From Hyposmocoma kahamanoa (taxonomy: Eukaryota > Arthropoda > Insecta > Lepidoptera > Cosmopterigidae): 64,000 nt of DNA. Each line of letters starts with the position of its first letter. The stretch's first letter is position 1. The position numbers and the translations under genes were made by a program. Location: the NCBI RefSeq assembly GCF_003589595.1, contig NW_020656077.1:8933497-8997496 (forward strand), read 5' to 3'. The notes under the pieces were generated by a model. It made no database searches and had not been told where the DNA came from. It saw nothing but the letters and a program-made list of their open reading frames with translations. Of the stretch, positions 1-9,214 are shown piece after piece.

Positions 1-336
1 CATAACTGTCACAAGTGAGGCAAAAATCAAATTCATGTAGGCTAGTTTTAGTAGTAGGTTAATTTTCGGTTTTAGTGAATATTTACATAAAAATATAAGT
101 TGAAGCGCGTTACTTCCTTGTGGAATGTGATGTTAGTATCTATTTTATGTTTGTCTGACGTATTTTTGCACTCATTTACCGCACATTTCGTCATTTTCAG
201 CTAACATTCAGCTCTTCGCGGTGCAAGTTGACCTTGAGCACTGAGCGCCCGCCCGCTCGTGTAGGCCCTTTGGGAGCGCTTCAATTTGCCTCACTTAGCG
301 TGTGCGGGCTAGGTTTCTATGCGTTATTATTCTAAG
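1..336. mobile_element. MITE family C, copy 1 (left end outside window)
   Basis: This closely matches the full 378-bp copies at 2337-2714 and 44408-44785. The right terminus, TATGCGTTATTATTCTAAG, is present. The left terminus lies before base 1, so the target duplication cannot be checked here. The other copies show 8-bp duplications, which fits a non-autonomous hAT-like element. There is no coding potential. Confidence 0.85.
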
Positions 337-1287
337 TGACCAACACAGTTATTATCCATAAACAGAGCACCTTTTACTAACATAAGCTATTTAAGTTTCC
401 TTTTTTTCTTGAGCCGAATAGTATTTTCTTTCTTTCAAAAATCTTGTATACAATAATAAATGCAGCTGAGAGGTAGCGTTTGCTAAGAGACGATACAGTG
501 TACAATATTAGCAGACAAAAGATGGTTGATATTGTGTAAATTATTTATCAATGTAAACATAGCGTCTCATTGGCTGGTCACAGGTCTAAGGAGAGAATTT
601 AGACAATAGACCGCCACGCCTTACACGCTAGCAAGAGATATTGGTACTAAACAATCACAAATAAACGTAAAAATTTTAGATCAACGTGAACAATACTTTT
701 TTTAAACCAAGTCACGGGAACACCTTCCTTTCTAGATAACTGTTGATTATAACGACCCTCCCTACCGACCCTTAGGGTACACGAGGAGGGGACTATAGCC
801 TGTACAAGCACAGGGATCTTCCCTGTACGATCCTGAGCCCAGGTCAGCCTGTTTGCAAAGATTTCATCCGGTTCTCAAAAGCCTAGTGCCTTGGGAGCTG
901 CCCAGGGTGCACGTACAGCACCCTCCCTATTTTCCAGTTAATTATCACTCCAAGTACTGTTGCGCATTGCGCAACTAACGGTTGCCACCGCTGACCTGTT
1001 GACTATAAAGTCCACTACCAAAACTCCATTTTGGTGGCGGAGCTGTAGGCACCTCACCTCCCGACGTCGCCAGTTCCCAGAAACCTATGCGTCTGGATCC
1101 TATAGGATAGGATATCTAGCTTATCCTCTACTAGCTCTCCGAGCTAGTGCCGGAGCCGGCTAGCGCCTGTAAGCGACAGCATTTGAAGTGCCACTCAGAA
1201 CTTGAAGTTGTAAAGATAATAAGATAAATATAATAAGAATAAAATTCGAATATTATTTGTTTCGAAAGTTTCTCATCTATACTTTAC
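337..1287. other. No gene recognised; includes a GC-richer block
   Basis: The stretch at about 740-1170 is richer in G+C than its surroundings and looks like an old repeat or retroelement piece. No reading frame, splice-bounded exon or terminal repeat could be assigned. The open frame at 960-1163 resembles no family known to me and is probably chance. Confidence 0.4.
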
Positions 1288-1497
1288 TGCCTTCGTGACC
1301 GAACGGTTGCCAGGACCGCCACGCAGAGGTCCCAGGTTCGATTCTAGGGCCGGGATAAATATTTGTATGCCCTACATTTATGTACCTCGTGATTTTGGGT
1401 GTAATTTATGGTTGTCTTATATGTGTCCATGGCACCTGCGACATAGGGTTTCCCTAGTGCGGGGCTATGTTTAGTGTGTGCGTTATTATTATTACTT
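1288..1497 (+). mobile_element. tRNA-headed SINE (family A), copy 1
   Basis: The head carries a tRNA-like A box (GACCGAACGGTT) and B box (GGTTCGATTC). A tRNA-unrelated body follows (TTGGGTGTAATTTATGGTTG and GTGCGGGGCTATGTTTAGTG), ending in a short ATT-repeat tail. The same arrangement recurs at 4263-4466, 37098-37258, 57171-57364 and 63896-64000. This is the known layout of a Pol III-transcribed SINE. The copy is diverged, and no clear target duplication was found. Confidence 0.8.
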
Positions 1498-1584
1498 TCA
1501 AAGATTCCGGACATTTTCGCCATACTAATAGCTATTATTAAGAATGAATTCACCGTTATTTGCATATCGTGTCGACTTTTCCAG

Positions 1585-1701
1585 TGGGCGCGCAATTCTT
1601 GCGGAAGCGTATTTTATCAACGAGATCTTTACAGCTTTAATTCTGGAGAGATCTACGCTCTAGTTGGCGTACCGCCAGCCGCACGCTGCCCATCAGAATG
1701 A
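1585..1701 (+). other. Possible terminal exon, unassigned
   Basis: A pyrimidine-rich tract ending TTTTCCAG precedes a 38-codon open stretch that ends in TGA. Its translation looks protein-like (contains YSFNSGEIYALVGVPPAA). No upstream partner exon or homologue could be named. It lies antisense within what should be the first large intron of flr. It could equally be a fragment of a transposon ORF or chance. Confidence 0.15.
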
Positions 1702-1789
1702 TAAACCCACATGCTTATGTCTGTTAGAGAGTTACTACACTTAATCAAAGCTGAATCGACATGAGCCGATCCGAAAAAAGTTTATTACA

Positions 1790-2262
1790 GAGAGTTAAGA
1801 GCGTTCGCGCACTACGCGTTCATATCACGACCCCGATTCGGAACTCTTCGATATTTTACCGAATCGTTGGATTGGATATCGTTCTCGAATCGAAGGGAGC
1901 TTTCCGAGCTATTCAGAACATTCGAGTTAAAACGTTCGATTTGGATTCGGATACGATATCGTTATCTAACAGCGTTTACGAAGTTAGTCGGTGAAATAGA
2001 TTATAAGAAAAATGAAAATCGTTTTATATACATTTTTAAGACTTTAAAGGCATAAAGTCTTGCATTAAAATAAATTAATAAAACTGAACATAATCCAGAC
2101 TTTATTTAAAATGATAAGAGATTTCCATATCACATTCTTGCTAAACAATAGGACGTCCGGTTTGTAGCCTTTGCCGGTCGAGAAGTTCGAGCAGTCGTAT
2201 GGGTGTGACGTCAATTCCGGTGTTGTGAATAAAAATGAAAAGAAATCGTTCGACAACTAAGT
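1790..2262. repeat. Long interspersed repeat (family G), copy 1
   Basis: This aligns by eye over roughly 450 bp with 23690-24570. Shared blocks include GGATACGATATCGTTATC, TACATTTTTAAGACTTTAAA and TTTGCCGGTCGAGAAGTTCG. There is no open frame of note and no terminal inverted repeats were recognised. The second copy is split by a retroposon; this one is not. Confidence 0.7.
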
Positions 2263-2336
2263 TATCGTAAGGTGCTCAAGCAACAACAACTGCAAACCGG
2301 AACGCAGTGTGTAATGCTTATTTACAATGTTGGCAG

Positions 2337-2714
2337 CTTAGAATAATAACGCATAGAATGATAGTTTCATATCAAACGAACTGTCTAAAGTGAGGCAAAA
2401 ATCAAATTCATGTAGGCTAGTTTTAGTAGTACGTTAATTTTCGGTTTTAGTGAATATTTATATAAAAATACAAGTTGAAACGCCTCACTTCCTTGTGGAA
2501 TGTGATGTTAGTATCTATTTTATGTTTGTCTGACGTATTTTTACACTAATTTACCGCACATTTCGTCATTTTTAGCTAAAATTCTTGATCTGTTCGCGGT
2601 GCAAGCTGACCTTGAGCACTGAAGGTCCGCCCGCTCGTGTAGGCCCTTTGGGCGCGCTTCAATTTGCCTCACTTAGCGTGAGCGGACTAGGTTTCTATGC
2701 GTTATTATTCTAAG
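2337..2714. mobile_element. MITE family C, copy 2 (complete, 378 bp)
   Basis: The ends are inverted repeats: CTTAGAATAATAACGCATAG on the left and its near-perfect complement on the right. An exact 8-bp target duplication, GTTGGCAG, lies at 2329-2336 and 2715-2722. An 8-bp duplication with short terminal repeats is characteristic of hAT-type elements, though P and Merlin elements share it. The element is non-coding. The right flank belongs to another repeat (family W), so the insertion is nested. Confidence 0.9.
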
Positions 2715-2989
2715 GTTGGCAGTATTTCCCTGGACGAGTTCTTTCACAAAGAGAGCATCGTCAACGTCACATTATTACTGTCAGTTGGATAATTGTGCTT
2801 AAAATTTGTGTCAGCTACAAGACTGATTCAACTTTCAATGCAATTACATAAACCAGGAAAACTTATACGAGGTAATAACTCATTTGTCACTAAGTATGTA
2901 TGTACTACAATACTGCTGTACATTAACAACGTAATCGATCGTTTTTAACGAAATTGAATTATTAACATGTCTGCGAAATGAGATCTACA

Positions 2990-3085
2990 ATCTATATACT
3001 AGATATTGTACATAGCATAATGAACTTTGTGGTCGATTGTGTAACGTACAAACTAGATACGAGTCTAAGCCTTCCGCGGAATGCG
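2990..3085. repeat. Short interspersed repeat, copy 1
   Basis: This is found in inverted orientation at 30945-31040. Both share the order of blocks around TTGTACATAG, AATGAACTTTGTGG, CAAACTAGATACGAGTC and CCGCGGAATGCGCGAG. No class was assigned. Confidence 0.55.
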
Positions 3086-3192
3086 CGAGCATTTTCGAGC
3101 ATGCGCGAGAATTCCGACTTGATGATTCCTCTTTTTTTAGAAAGAGGTACCTCCATAGTCCCATTTAAATTTGAAGAAAATATTCCACCTCT

Positions 3193-3354
3193 AAGGGTCG
3201 TATTCTAGATTATGGTTTAAAACACTTGATATCATACTCAAGTCCCTGCCATTAGGGTCGTATTTCCAGTGCAGGCAGGGACTTGAGTATGATTTCGAGT
3301 TACCATACTCAAATCCTGACTTGAGCATTGAGTAGTGTTCTAGAATACGGCCCT
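3193..3354. mobile_element. Fold-back element (family F), copy 1
   Basis: This is a short palindromic element. The left arm begins AGGGTCGTATTCTAGA and the right arm ends TTCTAGAATACGGCCCT. Further complementary blocks (ACTCAAATCCTGACTTGAGC) lie inside. Related copies are at 8029-8196 and 32728-32893. No convincing target duplication was found. Confidence 0.7.
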
Positions 3355-3374
3355 AAGTGTGGCAAACTAGGGGA

Positions 3375-3700
3375 TGAATCCGGTTTCGCGCACTATCCGG
3401 TAACCGATTTCAATAAAACTTGGCAAATAGACATCTCTAGCCGGTACTGGTAGCTGTAAAGGTATCTAACTGAGTGACGAAATACTGTCATAGATTTCTC
3501 ATAGATGGCGCTACGGCTACAAAGTCGTTGAAACCAAATACGTGAGGTCCGCTGGTGCGTTCCGATGCTTAGTTGGTATAGCGTCTCGCACGGTTTGCTA
3601 GAAGACGTCGTCGGTTCGAATCCGGCCGATTCGAAGGAATTTTTCAAAATGTTCGATCTTTGTATTAATAATTATAACAAACTAGTGGAGTAATTTCACA
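3375..3700 (+). mobile_element. Degenerate tRNA-related SINE and repeat X fragment
   Basis: At 3560-3640 there is a tRNA-like segment with an A-box-like GCTTAGTTGGTATAGCG and B box GGTTCGAATCC. The T-arm stem can pair, but the acceptor stem cannot, so a working tRNA gene is unlikely. The 3' body (TGTTCGATCTTTGTATTAAT) recurs inverted near 61880-61915, supporting a SINE. Bases 3375-3425 match the repeat at 32470-32540 (CCGATTTCAATAAAACTTGG). Confidence 0.55.
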
Positions 3701-4262
3701 TGAAAAACAATTGAATATCAGTTCAATAAAAATTTAATTTTCTGTCCGACTTAATGCGATTCCCTGTCGGTAAGTGTGGAGACTCCCTTAGCGTAGTGTT
3801 AAATGCTGGTGTCGATATAATAATGAATATTTCTCCCATTTGCGTTCCATTACAATTCATCCAATTGTGAATAAAGTTTTGTGATTGATAAATTGAAATT
3901 TTATTTCTTCTTTATTTCATAGGATAAGCAAATTACACTCACTAATCAGTATGACGATTTCATCGTCATACAGATTAAACTCTACTGCTCATTCGTAAAG
4001 CAGATTCCCCTGATAACAATGAGCAAGAAAGTCTACATGCCGTTCTTTGCAAAATTAATATATATTCGAATACATTTATCATTACAATATTTAAACATAT
4101 TAAGATCGAGACTGCCTGCAAGAGCTAAACGGGTCACTACTACGGATTTTGCCATCCAAGTATGCAGAAGCTGTATAATATAACCTTTAGTATAAAGTTT
4201 TTGTTTCACTATAGTTTTATACCACATAAGTGGCAAGTTTTGAATATCGGAATCTTATTATA

Positions 4263-4466
4263 GAATGCACACACTCAAACATAGCCCCGCACTAGGGAAA
4301 CCTGTGTCGCGGGTGCCATGGACACACACATAGACAACCACAAATTACACCCAAACTCACGAGAGAAATAACTGTAGGCCATACAAATATTTCTCCCGGC
4401 CCGGGAATCGAACCTGGGACCTCTGCGTGGCAGTCCGGCATGGTAACCGTTCGGCCACGGAGGCAG
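4263..4466 (-). mobile_element. tRNA-headed SINE (family A), copy 2
   Basis: This is a full-length minus-strand copy. Read on the minus strand it begins with the head GGCCGAACGGTTACCATGCC, has B box GGTTCGATTCC, and ends with GTGCGGGGCTATGTTTGAGT and the terminal GTGTGTGC. It is the best preserved head in the window. It lies inside the large flr intron, in the same orientation as the gene. Confidence 0.85.
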
Positions 4467-5189
4467 TTTAGAAGCATATACATAGGCCCTTAAACAATTT
4501 TGAGACTTTATTGAGACAACCGTCAGACACAGCTAGTTTATTTTAAATCCTCGTATTAAAGTTATGTCACTATTTTTCGTAAAAAAGTTATTATTTATTA
4601 TGCACATGCTCTCAAGTTTCTGAAGTACTAGAACTGTAGCGGACTGTATCAATGGAGTTCCGATGGGTGGGTAGGAGTCAGCAAGTCCAAAGGAAACATA
4701 ATTAGTTTATTTACATGACCACTACAATTACAATAGAAAAACAGAAACAATAGTGAAAAGGAAGAAAAAGGCAAAAAACAAGTATATGTAAATTTAAAAT
4801 TTCAATTTAAAACTAAACTGTTAAAAAGACTAGATAAAATATATGTACAAAAAGATAAGTAGTGAACGTTGCGATTCCTTACAAGAACCAATCACACTCA
4901 CCACTCGAGTGTCTACAGCCAAAGAGGCAGTTACTTTGCAGATGCACTCACAAAAACAGTTTTGTTCTCATAAATTTACATATCGCATGTTTAAACAATA
5001 ACACCACTAAACAAAAAATTTGCTGAGCAAAATGGCCACTTGAGTTTCTGCTAATAAAAAAGAGAGATTTTTGTTTTAGTTATTGTATTAGCATCAATGT
5101 ATATATATATAATAATAATATGTAGTGAATTTACATCTTAATATAATACTGCGATAAGTGGTACAAAGATTATGAAAAGGAAAATTAAT
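4467..5189. other. No gene recognised
   Basis: AT-rich sequence presumed to be intronic to flr (minus strand). I see no open frame, exon with splice signals, or terminal repeat. Confidence 0.4.
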
Positions 5190-5342
5190 GGTCTATCCAC
5201 ACATATCCGGGCCGTGCTCCATCAGGGGCTCAAAAAAATATTGTTGCGTATATTTTGTATGAACTTGTTCATACAAAGCAGTTTATACAAACTAGCACGC
5301 CCCGGCCACGTCTCGGGTACGGCCCTGATGTGTGTGGATAGT
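5190..5342. mobile_element. Small fold-back MITE
   Basis: The arms are complementary: GTCTATCCACACATATCCGG on the left, and CGGCCCTGATGTGTGTGGAT on the right as read on the plus strand. A GC-rich inner pair (GGGCCGTGC with GCACGCCCC) and a central TATGAACTTGTTCATA palindrome are present. It is flanked by TTAAT-like sequence on both sides; the exact duplication is unclear. Confidence 0.65.
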
Positions 5343-5396
5343 AATTAAAGGTGTAAAAAATATTTGAAGTGTTAACAATGATAATAAAAGGGTATA

Positions 5397-5600
5397 TTGA
5401 TAAATAAATACATGCGTCATCACGCTTGTCATCCACCTGTCACACTCCTGATAAGCCTGCTCCACCTCGTCCACTTCTATCAGTCCCTTCATACATGCCC
5501 GTTTATTCGAGGTACTTTAAACCACGTCTCGTTTAAAAACGTCACCAATCTGATTGGGATATACACACCAAGTTCTACTTCTCCCCAGGCATCAACGGCC
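5397..5600 (-). pseudogene. Possible degenerate non-LTR retrotransposon 3' end
   Basis: On the minus strand the sequence around GGACTGATAGAAGTGGACGA followed by a GCATGTATTTATT tail resembles, as I recall it, the C-terminal coding end and short tandem tail of a non-LTR retrotransposon common in Lepidoptera. Frames are broken and the match is short. Confidence 0.2.
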
Positions 5601-6535
5601 AACATTTTTATATTATTTTTTAAAACTACTGTATATAGTCATTTTTACTTAACATTTGTAGGCTTTAAACAGACTATATCGTAGGTGACACAGCAGTTGT
5701 GTGATAAAGTGCGCATGTTCATCAGTTGCGCGCCCAATCGCGCACTCCAACACGCGTCAGTTTCACGCAGTCTACTCTGCACTATTAGCCCTTACATGGA
5801 CACTCTTTCCATTGCAATAGAAACGACTTCACTCTAGTAACATGTAGGCTTTCCTGTACATGCCTGACCATGCACAATAGATTGCCTGTATAAAGGGGCT
5901 ATTTGTGGAATCATCGATTATTTCGATGGGGCCATGGCTTCTAAAAGAAGAACGTACATGACCAAACCATTGAAGCATTGCCCTCTACATCCTGGTCACT
6001 ACATTTGATAAATAACATGCACAAAAGTTTGAAATACTATATAAGTTCAAAAAGACCTTCATTCTTCAAATCCAGTCTCAAAGTCAATACTTCATTGAGA
6101 ATATTTAGATTGCATACCTAATACAAAATTATGGATAAAATAAAGCCAAGAATATCACTTCTTGGTATCACCAGTTTATCATATCTATCTATCTACATTA
6201 TATTGAATCACCAATCATGTGTTTATGTCTAAAATGTGTATGTATGTACTTAAATATTAACAATGATTCATCACATCACAGCCTTGATGTATATATCTAT
6301 CCGGGGGTAGAGGAGAAAAAGTGTTTTTAACTTTTTGTTAAATATTGTTATTTCATTGATCACTGTCGCGTCAGCCAGTATTAATTTTTACATTTAAAAC
6401 AACTATAATCTATAATGATTGTAAAATAAAACAAAAAAAAAGGAATTCCATTTAAATGTGTTACTTACTACAAGCTCATACCAGTTTATATAAGGTTAGC
6501 CACAAGTAGGCTTCATCACAAAGACAAGCTCTTAC

Positions 6536-6912
6536 CTCCTGAGGCTATGTAGAAGCCACTCGGCGAGTATTTGGCAACGTTAACTTGACAGGAATGCTCA
6601 GTGTAAATGTCCGCAATCGCAGGATTCTCAATATCCCGGATTATTACAGAATTCCCGTTTGTGTACAGGAAAGTTCGGCCTTTCGGATCACCGCCCAAAA
6701 CCAATGGAGTACCTCGCTGAGTTCTCGGCAGAGCCGCCCAAGTGTATTCTGTAAGCATGCAAATATCTCGTCACACTACGTTATACATCACCGGCAAAAC
6801 TAACTACACAAAATAGACTTGTCGAGAGATTTTTGTCTCGCCATTCCTTCAATGAATGTCTCACAATAGCAAAGTTCCGAAATAATAGATACTTACTGTT
6901 AGAATACGACAT
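6536..6912 (-). CDS. flr: flr / WDR1 (AIP1), exons 1-2, 5' end only
   Basis: This is the N-terminus of actin-interacting protein 1, a WD40 double-propeller protein that works with cofilin to disassemble actin filaments. Coding exon 1 is 6897-6912 (ATG at 6912, 16 bases) and ends at GTAAGT. Exon 2 is 6536-6748, between a CTTACAG acceptor and a GTAAG donor. The phases agree (phase 1 at both junctions). The joined product starts [18 protein letters not shown] and continues through [18 protein letters not shown], the [18 protein letters not shown] block and [11 protein letters not shown], the characteristic AIP1 N-terminal blade. Later exons are not in the window, so intron 2 is at least 6.5 kb and full of repeats. 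The gene is head to head with CycJ. Family assignment is strong; only the first ~76 residues are visible. Confidence 0.9.
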
Positions 6913-7378
6913 ACTGCCCTTACACTTGTCTATATTAATACTACACTCACTACGCTTAAACTAAGTTTTATTCAGTACTTTTAATTTAGATAGAAAAACA
7001 CAATCAGCCGCTACCACTCCATAGCCTTCCTTACTAAATGACGTATGAATTGTTTCCGTTGTATTGGTAGGACTGTGATCATTTCAAATGCCCTTATATG
7101 GGCACTCACCCTGCATTTCACACAGACTGTAATAATTCAAAAAAATTATAGATAAACTCGGAACACAATATCATTATTTTAAAAATACACATTACATATG
7201 TGATTAAAATTCGATTCAGTAGAAAAAGTAGCGATCCGATTAAATTTTAAATCGGTAATTTTGTCATTAGAAAGCACTTCTCTATTGTTAAGAAAACAAT
7301 ATCTCTATGGTCATGACGAGATATCCTCGCGGCCGCAGCCAAGTTATTTTTTTTACCGAAATTGTAAATTTAAAAATT

Positions 7379-7641
7379 GGCGTTTAAAAGTGTTCAAAAA
7401 CATAACTTGTTTAACTTTGTAGTTATTAACCGTTGAAATGGAAAAAACTGCTTATTTTTTAACGTTAAAACGTACGTTTAAAAAGCGTGTTTGTAAAAGC
7501 GCTTTTCACACGCTTATTAGTTTGACGCTTAAAAAGTCGTTTAGAAAAACGTTTAAGCGCATATACCAACGCTTTCGCTTAAAACATGCTTAAAAGTTTA
7601 ACTTTTTTTTTACTTATTTAGGTGCTTTTCGTTTAAACGCC
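7379..7641. mobile_element. AT-rich inverted-repeat element with CGTTTAAAA motifs
   Basis: It opens GGCGTTTAAAAGTG and closes with the inverse TTTCGTTTAAACGCC. Between these ends the words CGTTTAAAA, TTAAAAAGCG, GCGCTTTTC and CGCTTAAAA recur many times in both orientations. Dense subterminal motifs of this kind are typical of DNA-transposon ends. There is no coding potential. Confidence 0.55.
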
Positions 7642-8028
7642 CACCTTTATCAGTCAGTTTATTCGTTTCGGTTAGACCTGTGTCGATCGATCAATTGTGA
7701 TAACCCGGGTCGGTCATGACCCATGACAAATGTAATCGAATGTTATATAATTCGATCATATGATCGATCTTTTTGCGGGTTACGGTCCAGCCGGTCTTAT
7801 TCTTTTTTTACTCGCTAGGTGAAAGTAAACATTATTTATAAGTTTAGTTTCTAATAATAATAATATTTTTATTTCTCCACAAAAACACCTTCAGAAGGTT
7901 CTCAGTAATTTAAGAAATTTTAACAGCTAGATTTCTATTCTCAATTCGTAGAAACAATCTGATTTTCTGAGTTTGTATTATATTTGTTTTACTTACTTTT
8001 TTATTACTTACTTAGGTAGTGAAGTTTG

Positions 8029-8196
8029 AGGGTCGTATTCTAGAACTCTACTCAATGCTCTAGTCAGGATTTGAGTATGGTTTAAAGCACTCGAAATCAT
8101 ACTCAAGTCCCTGCCATCAGGGTCGTATTTCCAGTGCTTGAAATCATACTAAGATCCTGATTTGCGCATTGAGAGTAGAGTTCTGAAATACGCCCT
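8029..8196. mobile_element. Fold-back element (family F), copy 2
   Basis: Arms AGGGTCGTATTCTAGAACTC and GAGTTCTGAAATACGCCCT are inverted. Internal blocks (TCAGGATTTGAGTATGGTTT, AAATCATACTCAAGTCCCTG) match the copies at 3193-3354 and 32728-32893. Confidence 0.75.
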
Positions 8197-9214
8197 TAAG
8201 AGTCAGACAGAAATACGTCATCACGTAATAATAAATAATATTTCCTCACCGTGCAGACGATTACCCCAATAGTGCGTCGTATTGTGTATACCCTTACAAC
8301 AAGCTGTATACGAATAGTAGTTTTCTTAAAATTCAAAATAAATTATCTAATATAGCGTTAAGAAATTTGGGGCCCATTACACTCAAAAATATTAATCACA
8401 ACACAGGAACACACCGAAAAACAAACTAAACAAACTTACAAAATTACCATGTAACATACGAGTTAGTTAGAATAGGATGATTGATTGAAAGACTAGTTGA
8501 TCCGTTAACCCGTCCGATATTGGTTGAATTTTTGATTCGATAGGTTCTCTTGAGCGTATTTTCTATGAAACGAATGATCCATACGACCTGAACTAACAGA
8601 GTGAGAAGGCGAATTTGGTCGTGAGAATGAATGAGACAACAATACTATTGTCAGTTTCAGACTTATTGTTATTTGAATTATTGAATAATCTCAACCCGTT
8701 TATGAATAAAGTCGAATATTGCACGCATGACCCATGAAACTCTAAAATGATCTGGTTATTAGGAGCTTGTAACTCGGGTTATCGGGTCACGTCAGGTACT
8801 GTTCGAATCATTTTGATTGGGTGATCATGATCGACCCACGCCTAGTTCAGTTCGTTTGGAGATTAAAGAGGAGTGTGACGTGTTGAAAAAATTTACAATT
8901 GATGCTCGGTCCGCGTGTTTTTAATTCATTTTTGTTCTTAACAAAGAAGTGACGACGGCTGAAAACGTGCGATAGTACAATAAAACAAACGCTGAGCTGA
9001 TCTCGGTTTTTTGGAATTTATTTAATTTGTCACTTTTTCCCACGTGGTGAATGTCAGTTTTTCGTCGACGTGTTAGTTCTGCAGAAGCGTGGCAGAAGCA
9101 TTTAAAATAACTAAGCTGAAAGCTAAAAAAGGCACTGCAAGATATTTGCACGCGTTATTACGCTAATTTAATTCTCTGACCGCATTTTTTGTATTTAAAA
9201 CGGATTCCTTAAAA

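Larger units (their letters stand above)
6913..9214. promoter_or_regulatory. Shared intergenic region between flr and CycJ
   Basis: These 2.3 kb separate two divergent start codons, so both promoters and 5' UTRs must lie here unless further upstream non-coding exons exist. I cannot place a TATA box, initiator or start site with confidence. The segment also holds a 263-bp inverted-repeat element (7379-7641) and a fold-back copy (8029-8196). At 7680-8860 there are several GATCGATC-like and CGGGTTA blocks of unclear origin. Confidence 0.4.

Noticed and set aside
3560..3640. Functional tRNA gene
   Set aside because: A and B boxes and a T-arm are present, but the acceptor stem does not pair and the sequence continues into a repeated SINE body.
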